A stretch of 64,000 bases of DNA from Aestuariirhabdus litorea (GTDB lineage Bacteria > Pseudomonadota > Gammaproteobacteria > Pseudomonadales > Aestuariirhabdaceae), in the NCBI RefSeq assembly GCF_003864255.1, contig NZ_QWEZ01000001.1, positions 1,240,001-1,304,000 of the forward strand, written 5' to 3'. Positions 36,180 to 45,516 of the stretch are shown piece by piece. Under the pieces are notes generated by a model, which worked only from the letters and a program-made list of their open reading frames with translations, did no database searches and was not told the origin of the DNA. Position 1 is the stretch's first letter; each line of letters begins with the position of its first letter. The position numbers were made by a program, and so were the translations under genes.

Positions 36180-37241
36180 ATGCAGAACAGCTGGTTACAA
36201 CAGCCACTTAAAGCCATTGATGACGGTTGCTACGCCGAATCGTTGGCTCACCAGGCGCAACTGACTAAGCCCGCAGGTTCCCTGGGGCAGCTGGAGAGTA
36301 TCGCCTGTCGACTGGCGGCGATGCAGCAACGTAGAGATCCGGATGCTAGCCGGGTTCGCATCTGCCTGTTTGCCGCCGATCACGGGATTGCCCGCGCGGG
36401 TGTCTCGGCCTTCCCCCAGGAGGTTACCGTGCAGATGGTCGCCAACTTCAGCCAGGGCGGGGCGGCCATCAGTGTTCTGGCTCGTTCCCTGGGGGCCGAG
36501 CTTGAAGTGGTGGACATGGGCACCTGCAGCTCGCCGCTTTCGATCGAGCGGGTGGTCGATCGGGCAATCGGCCCGGGTACCCGCAGCTTCGAGCAGGAAC
36601 CGGCCATGAATCGACAACAGCTTGAGCAGGCGCTGGCCGCCGGTGCAGAACGCGTCGAGGAGGCCTTCGACCGGGGCTGTGATCTCTTTATCGCCGGTGA
36701 AATGGGTATCGGCAACACCAGCTCGGCCACCGCTATCGCCGCGGCCCTGCTTGACCGTGCACCCAGCGAGTTGGTGGGGCCGGGCACCGGCATCGACCGC
36801 GAACACGTCACCCGGAAGGCGGAGCTGATTGCCGCCGCGCTGCAATTGCACCGTGAGGGTGGGGTGGACCTCAGTGAGCCACTGGCCGTACTGGAGTGTG
36901 TCGGCGGGTTCGAGATCGCCGCCATGACCGGTGCTTACCTGCGCTGTGCCCAGTTGGGGATCCCGATGCTGGTCGATGGCTTTATCAGCAGCGCCGCTTT
37001 TCTCTGCGCTGAGCGGTTGGCTCCGGGCTGTCGTGAGTGGGCGTTTGTTGGTCACTGCTCGGCCGAGCCCGGACACCGGATTTTACTGGAATCGATGGTG
37101 ATGGACCCGCTCCTACAGCTGCAAATGCGCCTGGGTGAGGGCAGTGGGGCAGCGGTTGCTGTGCCCCTGCTGCGCAGCGCCTGTGCCCTGCATAACCAGA
37201 TGGCCACCTTTGCCCAGGCGGGAGTGAGCGCTGGTGACTGA
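36180..37241 (+). CDS. cobT: Nicotinate-nucleotide-dimethylbenzimidazole phosphoribosyltransferase
   Basis: A 353-residue enzyme that makes alpha-ribazole 5'-phosphate, the lower ligand of cobalamin. The N-terminus has 'LTKPAGSLGQLESIACRLAA', the core has 'GEMGIGNTSSATAIAAALL' and 'GPGTGID', and the C-terminal 'GFISSAAFLCA' and 'GHCSAEPGHRILL' carry the catalytic Glu region. It ends overlapping cobC by eight bases. Confidence 0.94.
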   Translation: MQNSWLQQPLKAIDDGCYAESLAHQAQLTKPAGSLGQLESIACRLAAMQQRRDPDASRVRICLFAADHGIARAGVSAFPQEVTVQMVANFSQGGAAISVLARSLGAELEVVDMGTCSSPLSIERVVDRAIGPGTRSFEQEPAMNRQQLEQALAAGAERVEEAFDRGCDLFIAGEMGIGNTSSATAIAAALLDRAPSELVGPGTGIDREHVTRKAELIAAALQLHREGGVDLSEPLAVLECVGGFEIAAMTGAYLRCAQLGIPMLVDGFISSAAFLCAERLAPGCREWAFVGHCSAEPGHRILLESMVMDPLLQLQMRLGEGSGAAVAVPLLRSACALHNQMATFAQAGVSAGD

Positions 37242-37854
37242 ACCGTTGGTCACCACCATCGACCTACTGCGCCATGGCCACTGTCTGTGGCCGGCGGGTT
37301 TTTACGGCCGTAGCGACAATCCCCTGAGCCCAACCGGCCGTGAGCAGATGGAGTCCTCCTTGAGCGCAGCCGGTGCCGACTATCAGCGGGTCCTTACCTC
37401 CCCGCTGTCGCGTTGTGCCGGGTTTGCCCACCCCTGGGCGCAACAGCAGGGGGTGCCCAGTATCGAGCTGGAGCTGCTGGTTGAGGGCAGTCTGGGGCGC
37501 TGGGAGGGGAAAACCCTCGAGCAACTTGAGCTCAGCGATGGCCAGGCCCTGCAGGATTTTTGGCGTGATCCGCTGGCGTTTCCGCCTCCCGGAGCGGAGA
37601 GCCTGGACCAGTTACAGGCCCGCATGGCGCAGGTGATGGCGCTGATCCTTGATCAGCATCGGGGGGAGAGCTTGCTGGTCGTCACCCACAGTGGTGTGAT
37701 TCGCGCGGCTATTATGGATCTATTGGGGTGCGGCCCCCAGGCCTGGCGAACCCTGGCGGTGCCCCATGGCAGCCTGAGCCGGGTCCGCGTCTACCATCAG
37801 CAGGGCTCTGCGGACTGGTTTCAGCTGGAGTGCTTTGGTGTGACAGGGTATTAG
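37234..37854 (+). CDS. cobC: Alpha-ribazole phosphatase / histidine phosphatase
   Basis: A 206-residue protein starting with GTG at 37234, overlapping the cobT stop. The phosphohistidine motif is 'LLRHGHCLWPAGFYGRSD', with the second catalytic His in 'LLVVTHSGVIRAAI'. It dephosphorylates alpha-ribazole phosphate or adenosylcobalamin 5'-phosphate. The position between cobT and cobS supports CobC over a general phosphoglycerate mutase. Confidence 0.88.
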   Translation: MTEPLVTTIDLLRHGHCLWPAGFYGRSDNPLSPTGREQMESSLSAAGADYQRVLTSPLSRCAGFAHPWAQQQGVPSIELELLVEGSLGRWEGKTLEQLELSDGQALQDFWRDPLAFPPPGAESLDQLQARMAQVMALILDQHRGESLLVVTHSGVIRAAIMDLLGCGPQAWRTLAVPHGSLSRVRVYHQQGSADWFQLECFGVTGY

Positions 37855-37856
37855 CG

Positions 37857-38624
37857 ATGTTGGATTCCTTAAAACTGGCGATTCAGTTCCTGACCCGTAT
37901 TCCGGTTCATCTCGCCCAGCCCCCCAGTGAGCGGGCCATCGGCCGGGCGCTGCTCTGGTATCCCCTGGTGGGGCTGCTTTATGGAGTGGTGCTGGTGAGC
38001 GTAGCCATTTTACTCGATCACCTCACCCCCATGGGGTTGTCGGTCACCGAAAGCTTTGTGGTCAGCGCCCTGGTGTTGCTGCTGTGGGTGATGCTCAGCG
38101 GAGCCCTGCACCTCGATGGCCTTGGTGATAGTGCCGATGCCTGGCTCGGCGGTGGCGACCGCGAGCGTACCCTGGCCATTATGAAGGATACCCATGCCGG
38201 TACCGGTGCCCTGGTATCGGTGGCGCTGGTACTTTTGTTGAAGTGGAGCGCCCTGCAACACCTGCTGTTGAATCAGCAATATTTGGCGCTCCTGCTGGCC
38301 CCCCTGTGGGCAAGGACGTCGGTGCTGGTGTTGTTCGCGACCACCCCATACGTCCGTCCGAATGGACTGGGGGCCAGCTTTAGCCGTTACTGCGAAACCC
38401 GCGAGCTATGGGCTATCACGGTGATTACTCTGGCCTCGATAGTGACGCTGTTTGGGGGGCAGGGCGCGGCCCTGGTGCTGGTTGCGGGGGGGCTGTTCTG
38501 GTGTTGCAGGCGGCTGATGGTGCGGCGTATCGGCGGTACCACCGGCGACACCGCCGGGGCGCTGATCGAGGTCACCGAAATGGCGATACTGGTGGCGGCG
38601 GTCTTTATTGTGCGAATGAGTTGA
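37857..38624 (+). CDS. cobS: Adenosylcobinamide-GDP ribazoletransferase (cobalamin synthase)
   Basis: A 255-residue inner-membrane enzyme. ATG at 37857 lies two bases after the cobC stop. The family motifs '[18 protein letters not shown]' and '[12 protein letters not shown]' (acidic Mg-binding Asp residues) are clear, with about seven helices. It joins AdoCbi-GDP and alpha-ribazole phosphate. Its last 20 bases overlap the convergent cobQ gene on the other strand. Confidence 0.93.
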   Translation: MLDSLKLAIQFLTRIPVHLAQPPSERAIGRALLWYPLVGLLYGVVLVSVAILLDHLTPMGLSVTESFVVSALVLLLWVMLSGALHLDGLGDSADAWLGGGDRERTLAIMKDTHAGTGALVSVALVLLLKWSALQHLLLNQQYLALLLAPLWARTSVLVLFATTPYVRPNGLGASFSRYCETRELWAITVITLASIVTLFGGQGAALVLVAGGLFWCCRRLMVRRIGGTTGDTAGALIEVTEMAILVAAVFIVRMS

Positions 38625-40074
38625 GCTTGGCCATCAGGGCGTCGATATCCAGGCTCTGCTCCAGCAGGTCGGCCAGCCTCTCCAGCTGCTGCTCCCGAAT
38701 GCGCTCTATATCCACCCCCAGACAGCCTTCGCCGTTAACCCAACGGCTGATCTGCTTGATCGCTTCGGGCTGGTCGAACAGACCGTGCAGGTAGCAGCCG
38801 GCCACCTGGCGATCGATCGAGATCGCGCCGCTATCGCGCCCGGGGGCGTCCAGCAGGGGGGCTAGGCTTTGGGTCAGGCGTGTCACCCCTGAATGGATCT
38901 CATAGCCCTTAACGGCCACCGGCTGCTCATCGAGCAACAAACGGGCCTCGACGCGACTCAGCTCCTTTTTTCGCTCCAGCCGAGTGCTCAGGGGTAAGAG
39001 GCCGAGCCCCGGGCTTGCACCCGCAGCGCTCTCGATCCCGTACGGGTCGTCGATGGTTTCTCCCAGCATCTGGTAGCCGCCACAGATACCCAGCAATTTT
39101 CCGCCGTAGCGGAGGTGGCGCTGGATCGCCTCCGGCCAGCCGTTCTGCCGCAGAAACTCAAGGTCGCTGCGTACGCTTTTGCTGCCGGGTAGCAGGATCA
39201 GGTCGGCGGCCGGGATGGGCTGTCCCTGGTGAACAAACTGCAGGTCGATGGCCGGGTGCAAGCGCAGGGGGTCGAAGTCTGTGTGGTTGCTGATACGCGG
39301 AAGGCGCGGCACGACCACCCTTAGTAAGGTGTCGTTGCCCAGCTCCTGAGCGCCGTTAACAGCATCTTCGGCATCGAGATGCAACCCCTGGAGATAGGGT
39401 AGGGTAGCGAACACCCGCTTGCCGGTACGCTCCTCCAGCCAGTCCACGCCGGGCTTGAGGAGACCGTAGTCGCCGCGAAAGCGGTTGATGATGTACCCCA
39501 GTGTGCGGGCACGCTCCGTTTCGCTGAGCAGCGTCTGGGTCCCCACTATATGAGCGAATACACCGCCCGGGTCGATATCGGCAACGATGATGACCGGGCA
39601 GTTTACCGCTTCTGCAAAGCCCATGTTTGCGATATCGCCCTCACGCAGGTTGATCTCGGCAGGGCTTCCGGCGCCCTCGATCAAAATCACTTCATACTGC
39701 TGCGCCAGGCGGTGATAGGAGTCCAGAACCGCCTCCATGGCAATCGGTTTATAGGCGTGGTACTCGCTGGCATTGAGTTCCCTGGCCACTTTCCCCTGTA
39801 CGATAATTTGTGAGCCACAGTCGCTATTAGGCTTGATCAGGATGGGATTCATGTCGGTGTGGGGCTGCAGGCCACAGGCCTGGGCCTGCAGTGCCTGGGC
39901 TCGCCCGATCTCGCCACCGTCAGCCGTAACGGCGCTGTTGAGGGCCATATTCTGGGGCTTGAAGGGGGCCACTCGATAGCCACGGCGAGCCAGCGCCCGG
40001 CACAGGCCTGCCACCAACGTGCTTTTGCCCGCATTGGAGGTAGTCCCCTGTATCATCAAGCTGATTGCCGCCAT
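38605..40074 (-). CDS. cobQ: Cobyric acid synthase
   Basis: A 489-residue enzyme that amidates adenosylcobyrinic acid a,c-diamide at four sites with glutamine and ATP. ATG at 40074 gives the usual length and starts just before the P-loop '[20 protein letters not shown]'; longer readings to 40197 add unlikely residues. The glutamine amidotransferase half has the nucleophile Cys in '[14 protein letters not shown]' and His in '[12 protein letters not shown]'. It converges with cobS. No cobalamin riboswitch is visible upstream. Confidence 0.92.
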   Translation of the reverse strand: MAAISLMIQGTTSNAGKSTLVAGLCRALARRGYRVAPFKPQNMALNSAVTADGGEIGRAQALQAQACGLQPHTDMNPILIKPNSDCGSQIIVQGKVARELNASEYHAYKPIAMEAVLDSYHRLAQQYEVILIEGAGSPAEINLREGDIANMGFAEAVNCPVIIVADIDPGGVFAHIVGTQTLLSETERARTLGYIINRFRGDYGLLKPGVDWLEERTGKRVFATLPYLQGLHLDAEDAVNGAQELGNDTLLRVVVPRLPRISNHTDFDPLRLHPAIDLQFVHQGQPIPAADLILLPGSKSVRSDLEFLRQNGWPEAIQRHLRYGGKLLGICGGYQMLGETIDDPYGIESAAGASPGLGLLPLSTRLERKKELSRVEARLLLDEQPVAVKGYEIHSGVTRLTQSLAPLLDAPGRDSGAISIDRQVAGCYLHGLFDQPEAIKQISRWVNGEGCLGVDIERIREQQLERLADLLEQSLDIDALMAKLNSFAQ

Positions 40075-40237
40075 GTTGCGTCGATCCCCGCCATGAAAAA
40101 TGTGCATTATGCCCGCGCCAACGGTTTGATAACACCACCGCCTCTCAGGCACACTATGCCCTGGTCGGGTCGCGCGCCAGCGGTATTGACGCGACACCTC
40201 CTCTGAATCCCTCAGTCCTACTTATATCGGAAGCCAG

Positions 40238-41128
40238 TTGACCTTGGAATCAAAGCCTACAATTGATCGAATGCAACGGGAGCGCCTGATGCGGTGGGCC
40301 TCGCTTGCCTCCGTAGCGACTGCGTTCAGCCTTATCCTTGCCAAGCTGGTCGCCTGGCTTTTCACCGGCAGTGTCAGTGTGCTGGCTTCCCTGGTGGACT
40401 CCATGCTCGATGCCATGGCCTCCCTGGTTAACCTGCTGGCGGTCCGCTACTCCCTTAAACCGGCCGATGAGGATCATCAATTTGGCCATGGCAAGGCCGA
40501 GTCGCTGGCGGCATTGGTTCAAACAGCTTTTATCTGCGGCTCTGCGATCTTCCTCATCTTCCACGCCATCGACGACCTGCGGAGCCGCAGCGAGATCGGC
40601 AATGAACAGGTTGGGGTCTGGGTTATCCTCTTCTCCATTGCCCTGACCGCTGCGCTGGTGCTTTTTCAAGGCTACGTTGTACGCCACACCGGCTCGGTCA
40701 CCATCAAGGCCGATGCGCTCCACTACCGCATGGACCTGCTCACCAACGCTTCGGTTCTGGCTGCTCTGGTGCTGTCCTGGCTCGGCTACAAATCGATGGA
40801 CGCCTGGGTGGCGATCGGTATTGCCCTTTATATGCTCTATGGCGTGCGCGAGATCGTCATGGAGAGCTTTGACCTGTTAATGGATCGGCAGTTGCCACCG
40901 GAACAGCTGGAGGAGATAGAAACTCTGGTGATGAGCGTCGGTGGGGTGCAGGGGTTTCATGAGTTGAGGACCCGTCGCAGTGGCACCATGCCGATCATTC
41001 AACTTGACCTGGAGATGGATGGATCAATGACGCTGGAGGAGGCTCACGATATTGCCGAGCGTGTGATGATCCTGATCAAGAAGCGCTTTCCGGGTGCCGA
41101 TGTGACGATCCATCAGGACCCGGTATAG
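40238..41128 (+). CDS. Cation diffusion facilitator (FieF-like) metal exporter
   Basis: A 296-residue membrane protein. TTG at 40238 follows GGAAG at four to five bases and is the best start; ATG at 40271 lacks a site. There are six helices, with metal ligands in 'LVDSMLDAMASLVN' (Asp-x3-Asp) and the typical 'DHQFGHGKAESLAAL'. The C-terminal cytosolic domain has 'RRSGTMPIIQLDLEMD', where metal binds in FieF/YiiP. It exports Fe(II), Zn(II) or similar ions. Its end overlaps the convergent AraC gene by 53 nt. Confidence 0.85.
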   Translation: MTLESKPTIDRMQRERLMRWASLASVATAFSLILAKLVAWLFTGSVSVLASLVDSMLDAMASLVNLLAVRYSLKPADEDHQFGHGKAESLAALVQTAFICGSAIFLIFHAIDDLRSRSEIGNEQVGVWVILFSIALTAALVLFQGYVVRHTGSVTIKADALHYRMDLLTNASVLAALVLSWLGYKSMDAWVAIGIALYMLYGVREIVMESFDLLMDRQLPPEQLEEIETLVMSVGGVQGFHELRTRRSGTMPIIQLDLEMDGSMTLEEAHDIAERVMILIKKRFPGADVTIHQDPV

Positions 41129-42140
41129 CGTTGCGGGCCCGGTACTCCCCTGGGGTGATGCCGAACCACTGCTTGAAGCTGCGGTGAAAGGAACGGGGCT
41201 CACTGAATCCCAGCCTGAGGGCGATACCGGTGATCGGCATTGCCGTCTCCAGCAGGAAGTGTTCGGCGCTTTCCTGTCGTAACCGATCGAGGATCTGCTG
41301 ATAGCTGGTGTTCTCCTGGCGTAACTTCCGCTGCATGGTCCTTGGCGTCATGGCCAGCTTGTCGGCGACCAGATCCTTGCGAGGAACCCCGTCGCGAATC
41401 TTCTGCTTGAGCGCGTAACGTACCCTAAGTGCCAGTGACTGTTCCGTATTCTGCTCGGTGATCAGCGCACGGGCATGCTCCTCCAGTGTCTGAAGCAGTT
41501 GCCGGTTCGATTGCCTGAGGGGCAACTTCAGGTAGTCGTTTTTAAGGAACAGGGCATTCATGGACTGGCCAAAGTAGACCGGACAGCCGAAGGCGGAGCG
41601 GTATTCATCCTTTACGGCGGGCTCGGGTTGCGGGCGCATCAGGCTGACCTTCAAGGGAGAACCTTCACCGTCGGTAATCCAGCGGCCGTAAGCCAGCCAC
41701 GAAGCGAGATGGTTGTCCACCATATGACTCACCACTTCGGGGTCATCGTAGTGGCAGCTCCAGTGCAGCACCGTGTGATCGTTATAGTATTCAATGCTTG
41801 AGGTGCCCATATCGCCAATCAGTTTTTCATAGGGCACGATGCGCTTCAGTGCGCTCCCCAGGGTGTCACAGTTCATGCTAATGTATCCCAGCACGCTGTA
41901 GGAACCTGGTTGCACGTGGCGGGCGCAGTGCAATCCAAACAGCGGATCCCGGGAGCGGGTAATCAGGGATTTAAGTAGTTGCTGAAACGCCTGGCCATCA
42001 ATCTGCTGGCTGCTGTCACCGAGCAATTGGGGGCTGATACCGAGGTTGGAGAGCAGGCTACTGGTGTCGATACGACGGAGCTCGGCCTCGCGCAAATACT
42101 GGTGAAGTGCGGCGATTGATGCCCTGCCAAGCCTGTCCAT
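41076..42140 (-). CDS. AraC-family regulator divergent from the AGPS-like operon
   Basis: A 354-residue OruR/ArgR-type regulator with an Arabinose_bd-like N-domain ('DPLFGLHCARHVQPGSYSVL') and a C-terminal double HTH: 'RKDLVADKLAMTPRTMQRKL' and 'MPITGIALRLGFSEPRSFHR', then 'SFKQWFGITPGEYR'. It lies 125 bp from the divergent AGPS-like gene and is the likely regulator of the three-gene module. Its last 53 bases overlap the metal exporter in antisense. Confidence 0.83.
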   Translation of the reverse strand: MDRLGRASIAALHQYLREAELRRIDTSSLLSNLGISPQLLGDSSQQIDGQAFQQLLKSLITRSRDPLFGLHCARHVQPGSYSVLGYISMNCDTLGSALKRIVPYEKLIGDMGTSSIEYYNDHTVLHWSCHYDDPEVVSHMVDNHLASWLAYGRWITDGEGSPLKVSLMRPQPEPAVKDEYRSAFGCPVYFGQSMNALFLKNDYLKLPLRQSNRQLLQTLEEHARALITEQNTEQSLALRVRYALKQKIRDGVPRKDLVADKLAMTPRTMQRKLRQENTSYQQILDRLRQESAEHFLLETAMPITGIALRLGFSEPRSFHRSFKQWFGITPGEYRARNAIPGPDGSSHRHPESAS

Positions 42141-42265
42141 TCAACCTCCGTTGTGTTGGCCAATTTGGAGAGATCGATGTCCCGATTCGCCACTGACCCT
42201 TAAAATTTCAGCAGACTAGTATAGGGCTGCACTGACAATAGTAAACCAACCCCGGGGAGACTGGA

Positions 42266-43888
42266 GTGGATAGCGCACGTCGATGGAATGGTTGGGGTCA
42301 CCCCGATACCGATTACCCCCTGCCTGCCGAGGCACTGCTCTTTTTACACCAAAAGCTGGGGGCGGCAACACCCCTGCCCGAGGTGGGTCTGGACGCGGTG
42401 GTGGAAACCGTTCCACCGAGCCGTGTTGAGGCTCACCCGCTGCTGGATACAGGCGCCGAGCCGCGTATTCGTCATGCCCGAGGGCAAAGCCTGCCCGACT
42501 GGTTGGCAATGAAGTCTGGCCTCTATGGCTGCTTTCCCGACGCCGTCGCCTTTCCCGAAAACCGGGACCAGTTGGTTGAGCTTCTGACCCTGGCCCGTGA
42601 AAAACGATACTGCCTCATCCCCTATGGGGGCGGCACCAGCGTTGCCGGGCATATCAATCCTCGCCAGCAGCCTATGCCGGTAATTACGGTGGATATGGGG
42701 CGCATGAACCGCCTTATAGCTATCGATAAAGAGAGCCAGATCGCCACCTTCGGCGCCGGGGTGGCCGGCCCCGCCCTGGAAGCGCAGCTGCGGGGGCAGG
42801 GCTACACCCTGGGTCATTACCCGCAGTCCTTCGAGCTTTCAACCCTGGGGGGGTGGGTCGCCAGCCGCTCCAGTGGCCAGCAGTCACTCCACTACGGGCG
42901 TATCGAGCAGCTGTTTGCAGGTGGCAAGCTGGAGACCTTTGACGGCTGCCTGGAGATCGCCCCCATTCCGGCCTCGGCCGCCGGCATCGATCTGCGGGAG
43001 CTGGTGATGGGGTCCGAGGGTCGCATCGGTATTCTGTCCGAAGTCGACCTGCGAATCAGTCCGCTGCCTGAAAAGGAGGCCTTTTACGTCGCCTTTCTGC
43101 CCAGCTGGGATCAGGGGGTCGCAGTGGTCCGGCGCGCCGCCCAGCAGCGCATCGGGCTGTCGATGTTGCGGCTCAGCAACCCGCTGGAGACCTATACCCA
43201 ACTGAGGTTGGCCGGTCATGCCAGCGCGATCGCTTTACTGGAGCGGTACCTTCGACTGCGGGGCAATCGGGTCGGCACGGGCGGAGCTGAGGGAGCCACC
43301 CTGCTTACCTTCGGGATCACCGGTAGCCGCTCACAACATGGGGCCACCCTGCGCCAGCTGAAAAAGCTGATCCGCCAGGGGAGGGGGGCCTATGTGGGCA
43401 CCCTGTTGGGCAAACGCTGGCAGCACGGCCGTTTTCGCTTTCCTTACCTTCGCGAGTCCCTCTGGCAACAGGGCTATATGGTCGACACGCTGGAGACCTG
43501 TACCCCCTGGAGCAACGTCACCCCGCTGATGCACGCCATAGAGACGTCTCTGCGGGAGGAGCTGGCGGATGAGCAGGAGGAGGTCCACGTCTTTTCCCAC
43601 CTATCCCATGTCTACCCCCAGGGGTCGAGCATCTACACGACCTATCTGTTCCGGGCGGCGCAGACTCCGGCAGCTACCCTCGAGCGCTGGCAGCGGCTGA
43701 AGCAGAAAGCGTCTAGAGTCGTGGTGGAGCAGGGCGGTACCATTAGCCACCAACACGGTGTGGGTAAGGATCATGCCCCCTACCTGCGCACCGAAAAAGG
43801 GGAGTATGGGGTACAGCGCATGGCACAGATCTGCGGACTGTTTGATGGCCAGCAGCAATTGAACCCCGGTACACTGCTCAATGACTAA
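42266..43888 (+). CDS. FAD-linked alkyldihydroxyacetonephosphate synthase-like enzyme
   Basis: A 540-residue flavoprotein starting with GTG at 42266 after GGGGAG. It belongs to the vanillyl-alcohol-oxidase FAD fold: 'PYGGGTSVAGHI' and 'GHYPQSFELSTLGGWVASRS' bind FAD, matching the Ser-Gly motif of AGPS. The C-terminal 'GTISHQHGVGKDHAPYL' corresponds to the His-rich catalytic loop of AGPS (HHH there, HQH here). AGPS swaps the acyl chain of acyl-DHAP for a fatty alcohol, forming an ether lipid precursor. The substrate is inferred; D-lactate or glycolate oxidase subfamilies fit less well. First gene of an operon with glpD-like and FGGY kinase genes. Confidence 0.72.
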   Translation: MDSARRWNGWGHPDTDYPLPAEALLFLHQKLGAATPLPEVGLDAVVETVPPSRVEAHPLLDTGAEPRIRHARGQSLPDWLAMKSGLYGCFPDAVAFPENRDQLVELLTLAREKRYCLIPYGGGTSVAGHINPRQQPMPVITVDMGRMNRLIAIDKESQIATFGAGVAGPALEAQLRGQGYTLGHYPQSFELSTLGGWVASRSSGQQSLHYGRIEQLFAGGKLETFDGCLEIAPIPASAAGIDLRELVMGSEGRIGILSEVDLRISPLPEKEAFYVAFLPSWDQGVAVVRRAAQQRIGLSMLRLSNPLETYTQLRLAGHASAIALLERYLRLRGNRVGTGGAEGATLLTFGITGSRSQHGATLRQLKKLIRQGRGAYVGTLLGKRWQHGRFRFPYLRESLWQQGYMVDTLETCTPWSNVTPLMHAIETSLREELADEQEEVHVFSHLSHVYPQGSSIYTTYLFRAAQTPAATLERWQRLKQKASRVVVEQGGTISHQHGVGKDHAPYLRTEKGEYGVQRMAQICGLFDGQQQLNPGTLLND

Positions 43889-43914
43889 CAACAACCGGCA
43901 CCAAAGGAGCGAGC

Positions 43915-45516
43915 ATGGACGCCGCCGCACAGCGTAAACAACTGATTGAACAGCTGCAGGGGACCGAGGAGTGGGACCTGGTGATTATCGGGGGGGGGAT
44001 CACCGGCGCGGGCATTTTGCTGCGAGCGGCCCAGCGGGGGCTGAAGGCGTTGCTGGTCGAGCAGCAGGATTTTGCCTGGGGTACCTCCAGTCGCTCGTCG
44101 AAAATGGTCCACGGCGGGTTGCGCTACCTGGTTAACGGTGACTTTGCACTGACCCGTGAGTCGGTTCGGGAAAGGGAGCTGCTGATCAAACAGCTACCTG
44201 GTCTGGTGGAGCCCATGAGCTACCTCTATGCCCACTACCGCTGGCGCTGGATCGAACGCCTTGGCCTGCACCTTATCCTCAAACTTTACGATCTCTTTGC
44301 CGGGCGCGTTACCCATAGCGGGCTCACGGCTGACCAGACCCGCACCCTGATGCCGGGGATTCGTGACACTGACCTGGTGGCCGGTACCCGCTTCGAAGAC
44401 GCGGTTACCGACGATGCTCGCCTGGTATTGCGTACCCTGGATGAAGCATGCCGGCTGGGGGCGGTGGCCATCAACTATGTGCAGGTCACCCAGCTGCTCC
44501 ACCGGGATGGTAAGGTATGCGGGGTGGAGATGACGGACCGACTCGAGGACCGCACCCTGGTGGTCGACGCCCGTTGTACCGTGAACGCTTGCGGGACCTG
44601 GGTGGATCGTCTGTGGGGAGAGTCCGGCGGCAAGGAGAACGGCAAACAGCACCGTATCCGCCCGCTACGGGGCAGCCACATTGTCATCCCGGGTGATCGC
44701 CTCCCCATTGGCACGGCCCTGGCTTTGCCGCACCCGGAGGATGGCCGCAATGTGTTTATCTTCCCCTGGGAGCAGACCACGGTTATCGGCACGACCGACC
44801 TCGATCATGACCAGCCGATGGAGCAGGAGCCGGTGATAACCCGGGCAGAGCTCGATTACCTGCTGGCGGCACTGCGCCACCAGTTCCCGGATCTAGCGCT
44901 CGAAGAAACGGAGATTCTATCCACCTGGTCGGGCGTGCGCCCGGTCATTAGTGAGAAGCCCGGATTATCCCCCTCTGATGAAAAGCGTGAGCATGAGATC
45001 TGGAGCGAGCCCGGGCTGGTCTCCGTGGGGGGCGGCAAGCTCACCACCTTCAGGGTGATCGCAGACCAGGTGCTGGAACGGATCGCGGCTCAAGGGCTGC
45101 TTCCTGCGCTCAAAAGCGACAGTGTTGCCATGTTCAAGCGAGAGCCAACCCCTCCGCTACCGACCGGGGTGGACAGCGGGTCCTGGTGCCGACTGCTCGG
45201 CCGTTATGGTGCCCGGCTGAGGGAGTGGTGGTCTCCCGACTGCGACCCTGGCCGCGTTGGTAACACGCCGACGCTGTGGTGTGAACTCGGCTGGGCGGCC
45301 AGGGCCCAGTCGGTGGTGCACCTGGATGACCTGTTGCTGAGGCGAACCCGCATCGGGGTTCAGCTGCCGCGTGGGGGCGAAGCATGGCTGCCACGCATCA
45401 AACAACTCTGCCAACCGGCGCTGGGGTGGAGTGATGAACAGTGGTCGGCGGAAGAGGCCCGCTACCTGGAGATTATCGACCGCTACTATTCGCTGCCCGA
45501 GGTTAAGGGTGGCTGA
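43915..45516 (+). CDS. GlpD-like FAD-dependent glycerol-3-phosphate dehydrogenase
   Basis: A 533-residue DAO-family flavoprotein. The dinucleotide motif is 'DLVIIGGGITGAGILLRAAQ', then 'WGTSSRSSKMVHGGLRYLV' and 'YVNACGTWVDRLW'-type strands; 'LVSVGGGKLTTFRVIADQ' is the conserved C-terminal FAD motif of GlpD. It oxidises glycerol 3-phosphate or a related derivative, feeding electrons to quinone at the membrane. It lies between the AGPS-like and FGGY kinase genes and overlaps the latter by eight bases, so it may be a dedicated paralogue rather than the main glpD. Confidence 0.8.
   Translation: MDAAAQRKQLIEQLQGTEEWDLVIIGGGITGAGILLRAAQRGLKALLVEQQDFAWGTSSRSSKMVHGGLRYLVNGDFALTRESVRERELLIKQLPGLVEPMSYLYAHYRWRWIERLGLHLILKLYDLFAGRVTHSGLTADQTRTLMPGIRDTDLVAGTRFEDAVTDDARLVLRTLDEACRLGAVAINYVQVTQLLHRDGKVCGVEMTDRLEDRTLVVDARCTVNACGTWVDRLWGESGGKENGKQHRIRPLRGSHIVIPGDRLPIGTALALPHPEDGRNVFIFPWEQTTVIGTTDLDHDQPMEQEPVITRAELDYLLAALRHQFPDLALEETEILSTWSGVRPVISEKPGLSPSDEKREHEIWSEPGLVSVGGGKLTTFRVIADQVLERIAAQGLLPALKSDSVAMFKREPTPPLPTGVDSGSWCRLLGRYGARLREWWSPDCDPGRVGNTPTLWCELGWAARAQSVVHLDDLLLRRTRIGVQLPRGGEAWLPRIKQLCQPALGWSDEQWSAEEARYLEIIDRYYSLPEVKGG

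Noticed and set aside
40075-40237. Cobalamin riboswitch upstream of cobQ
   Set aside because: The gap is short and no B12-box-like sequence or long structured leader is seen; the cobU leader is also too short.
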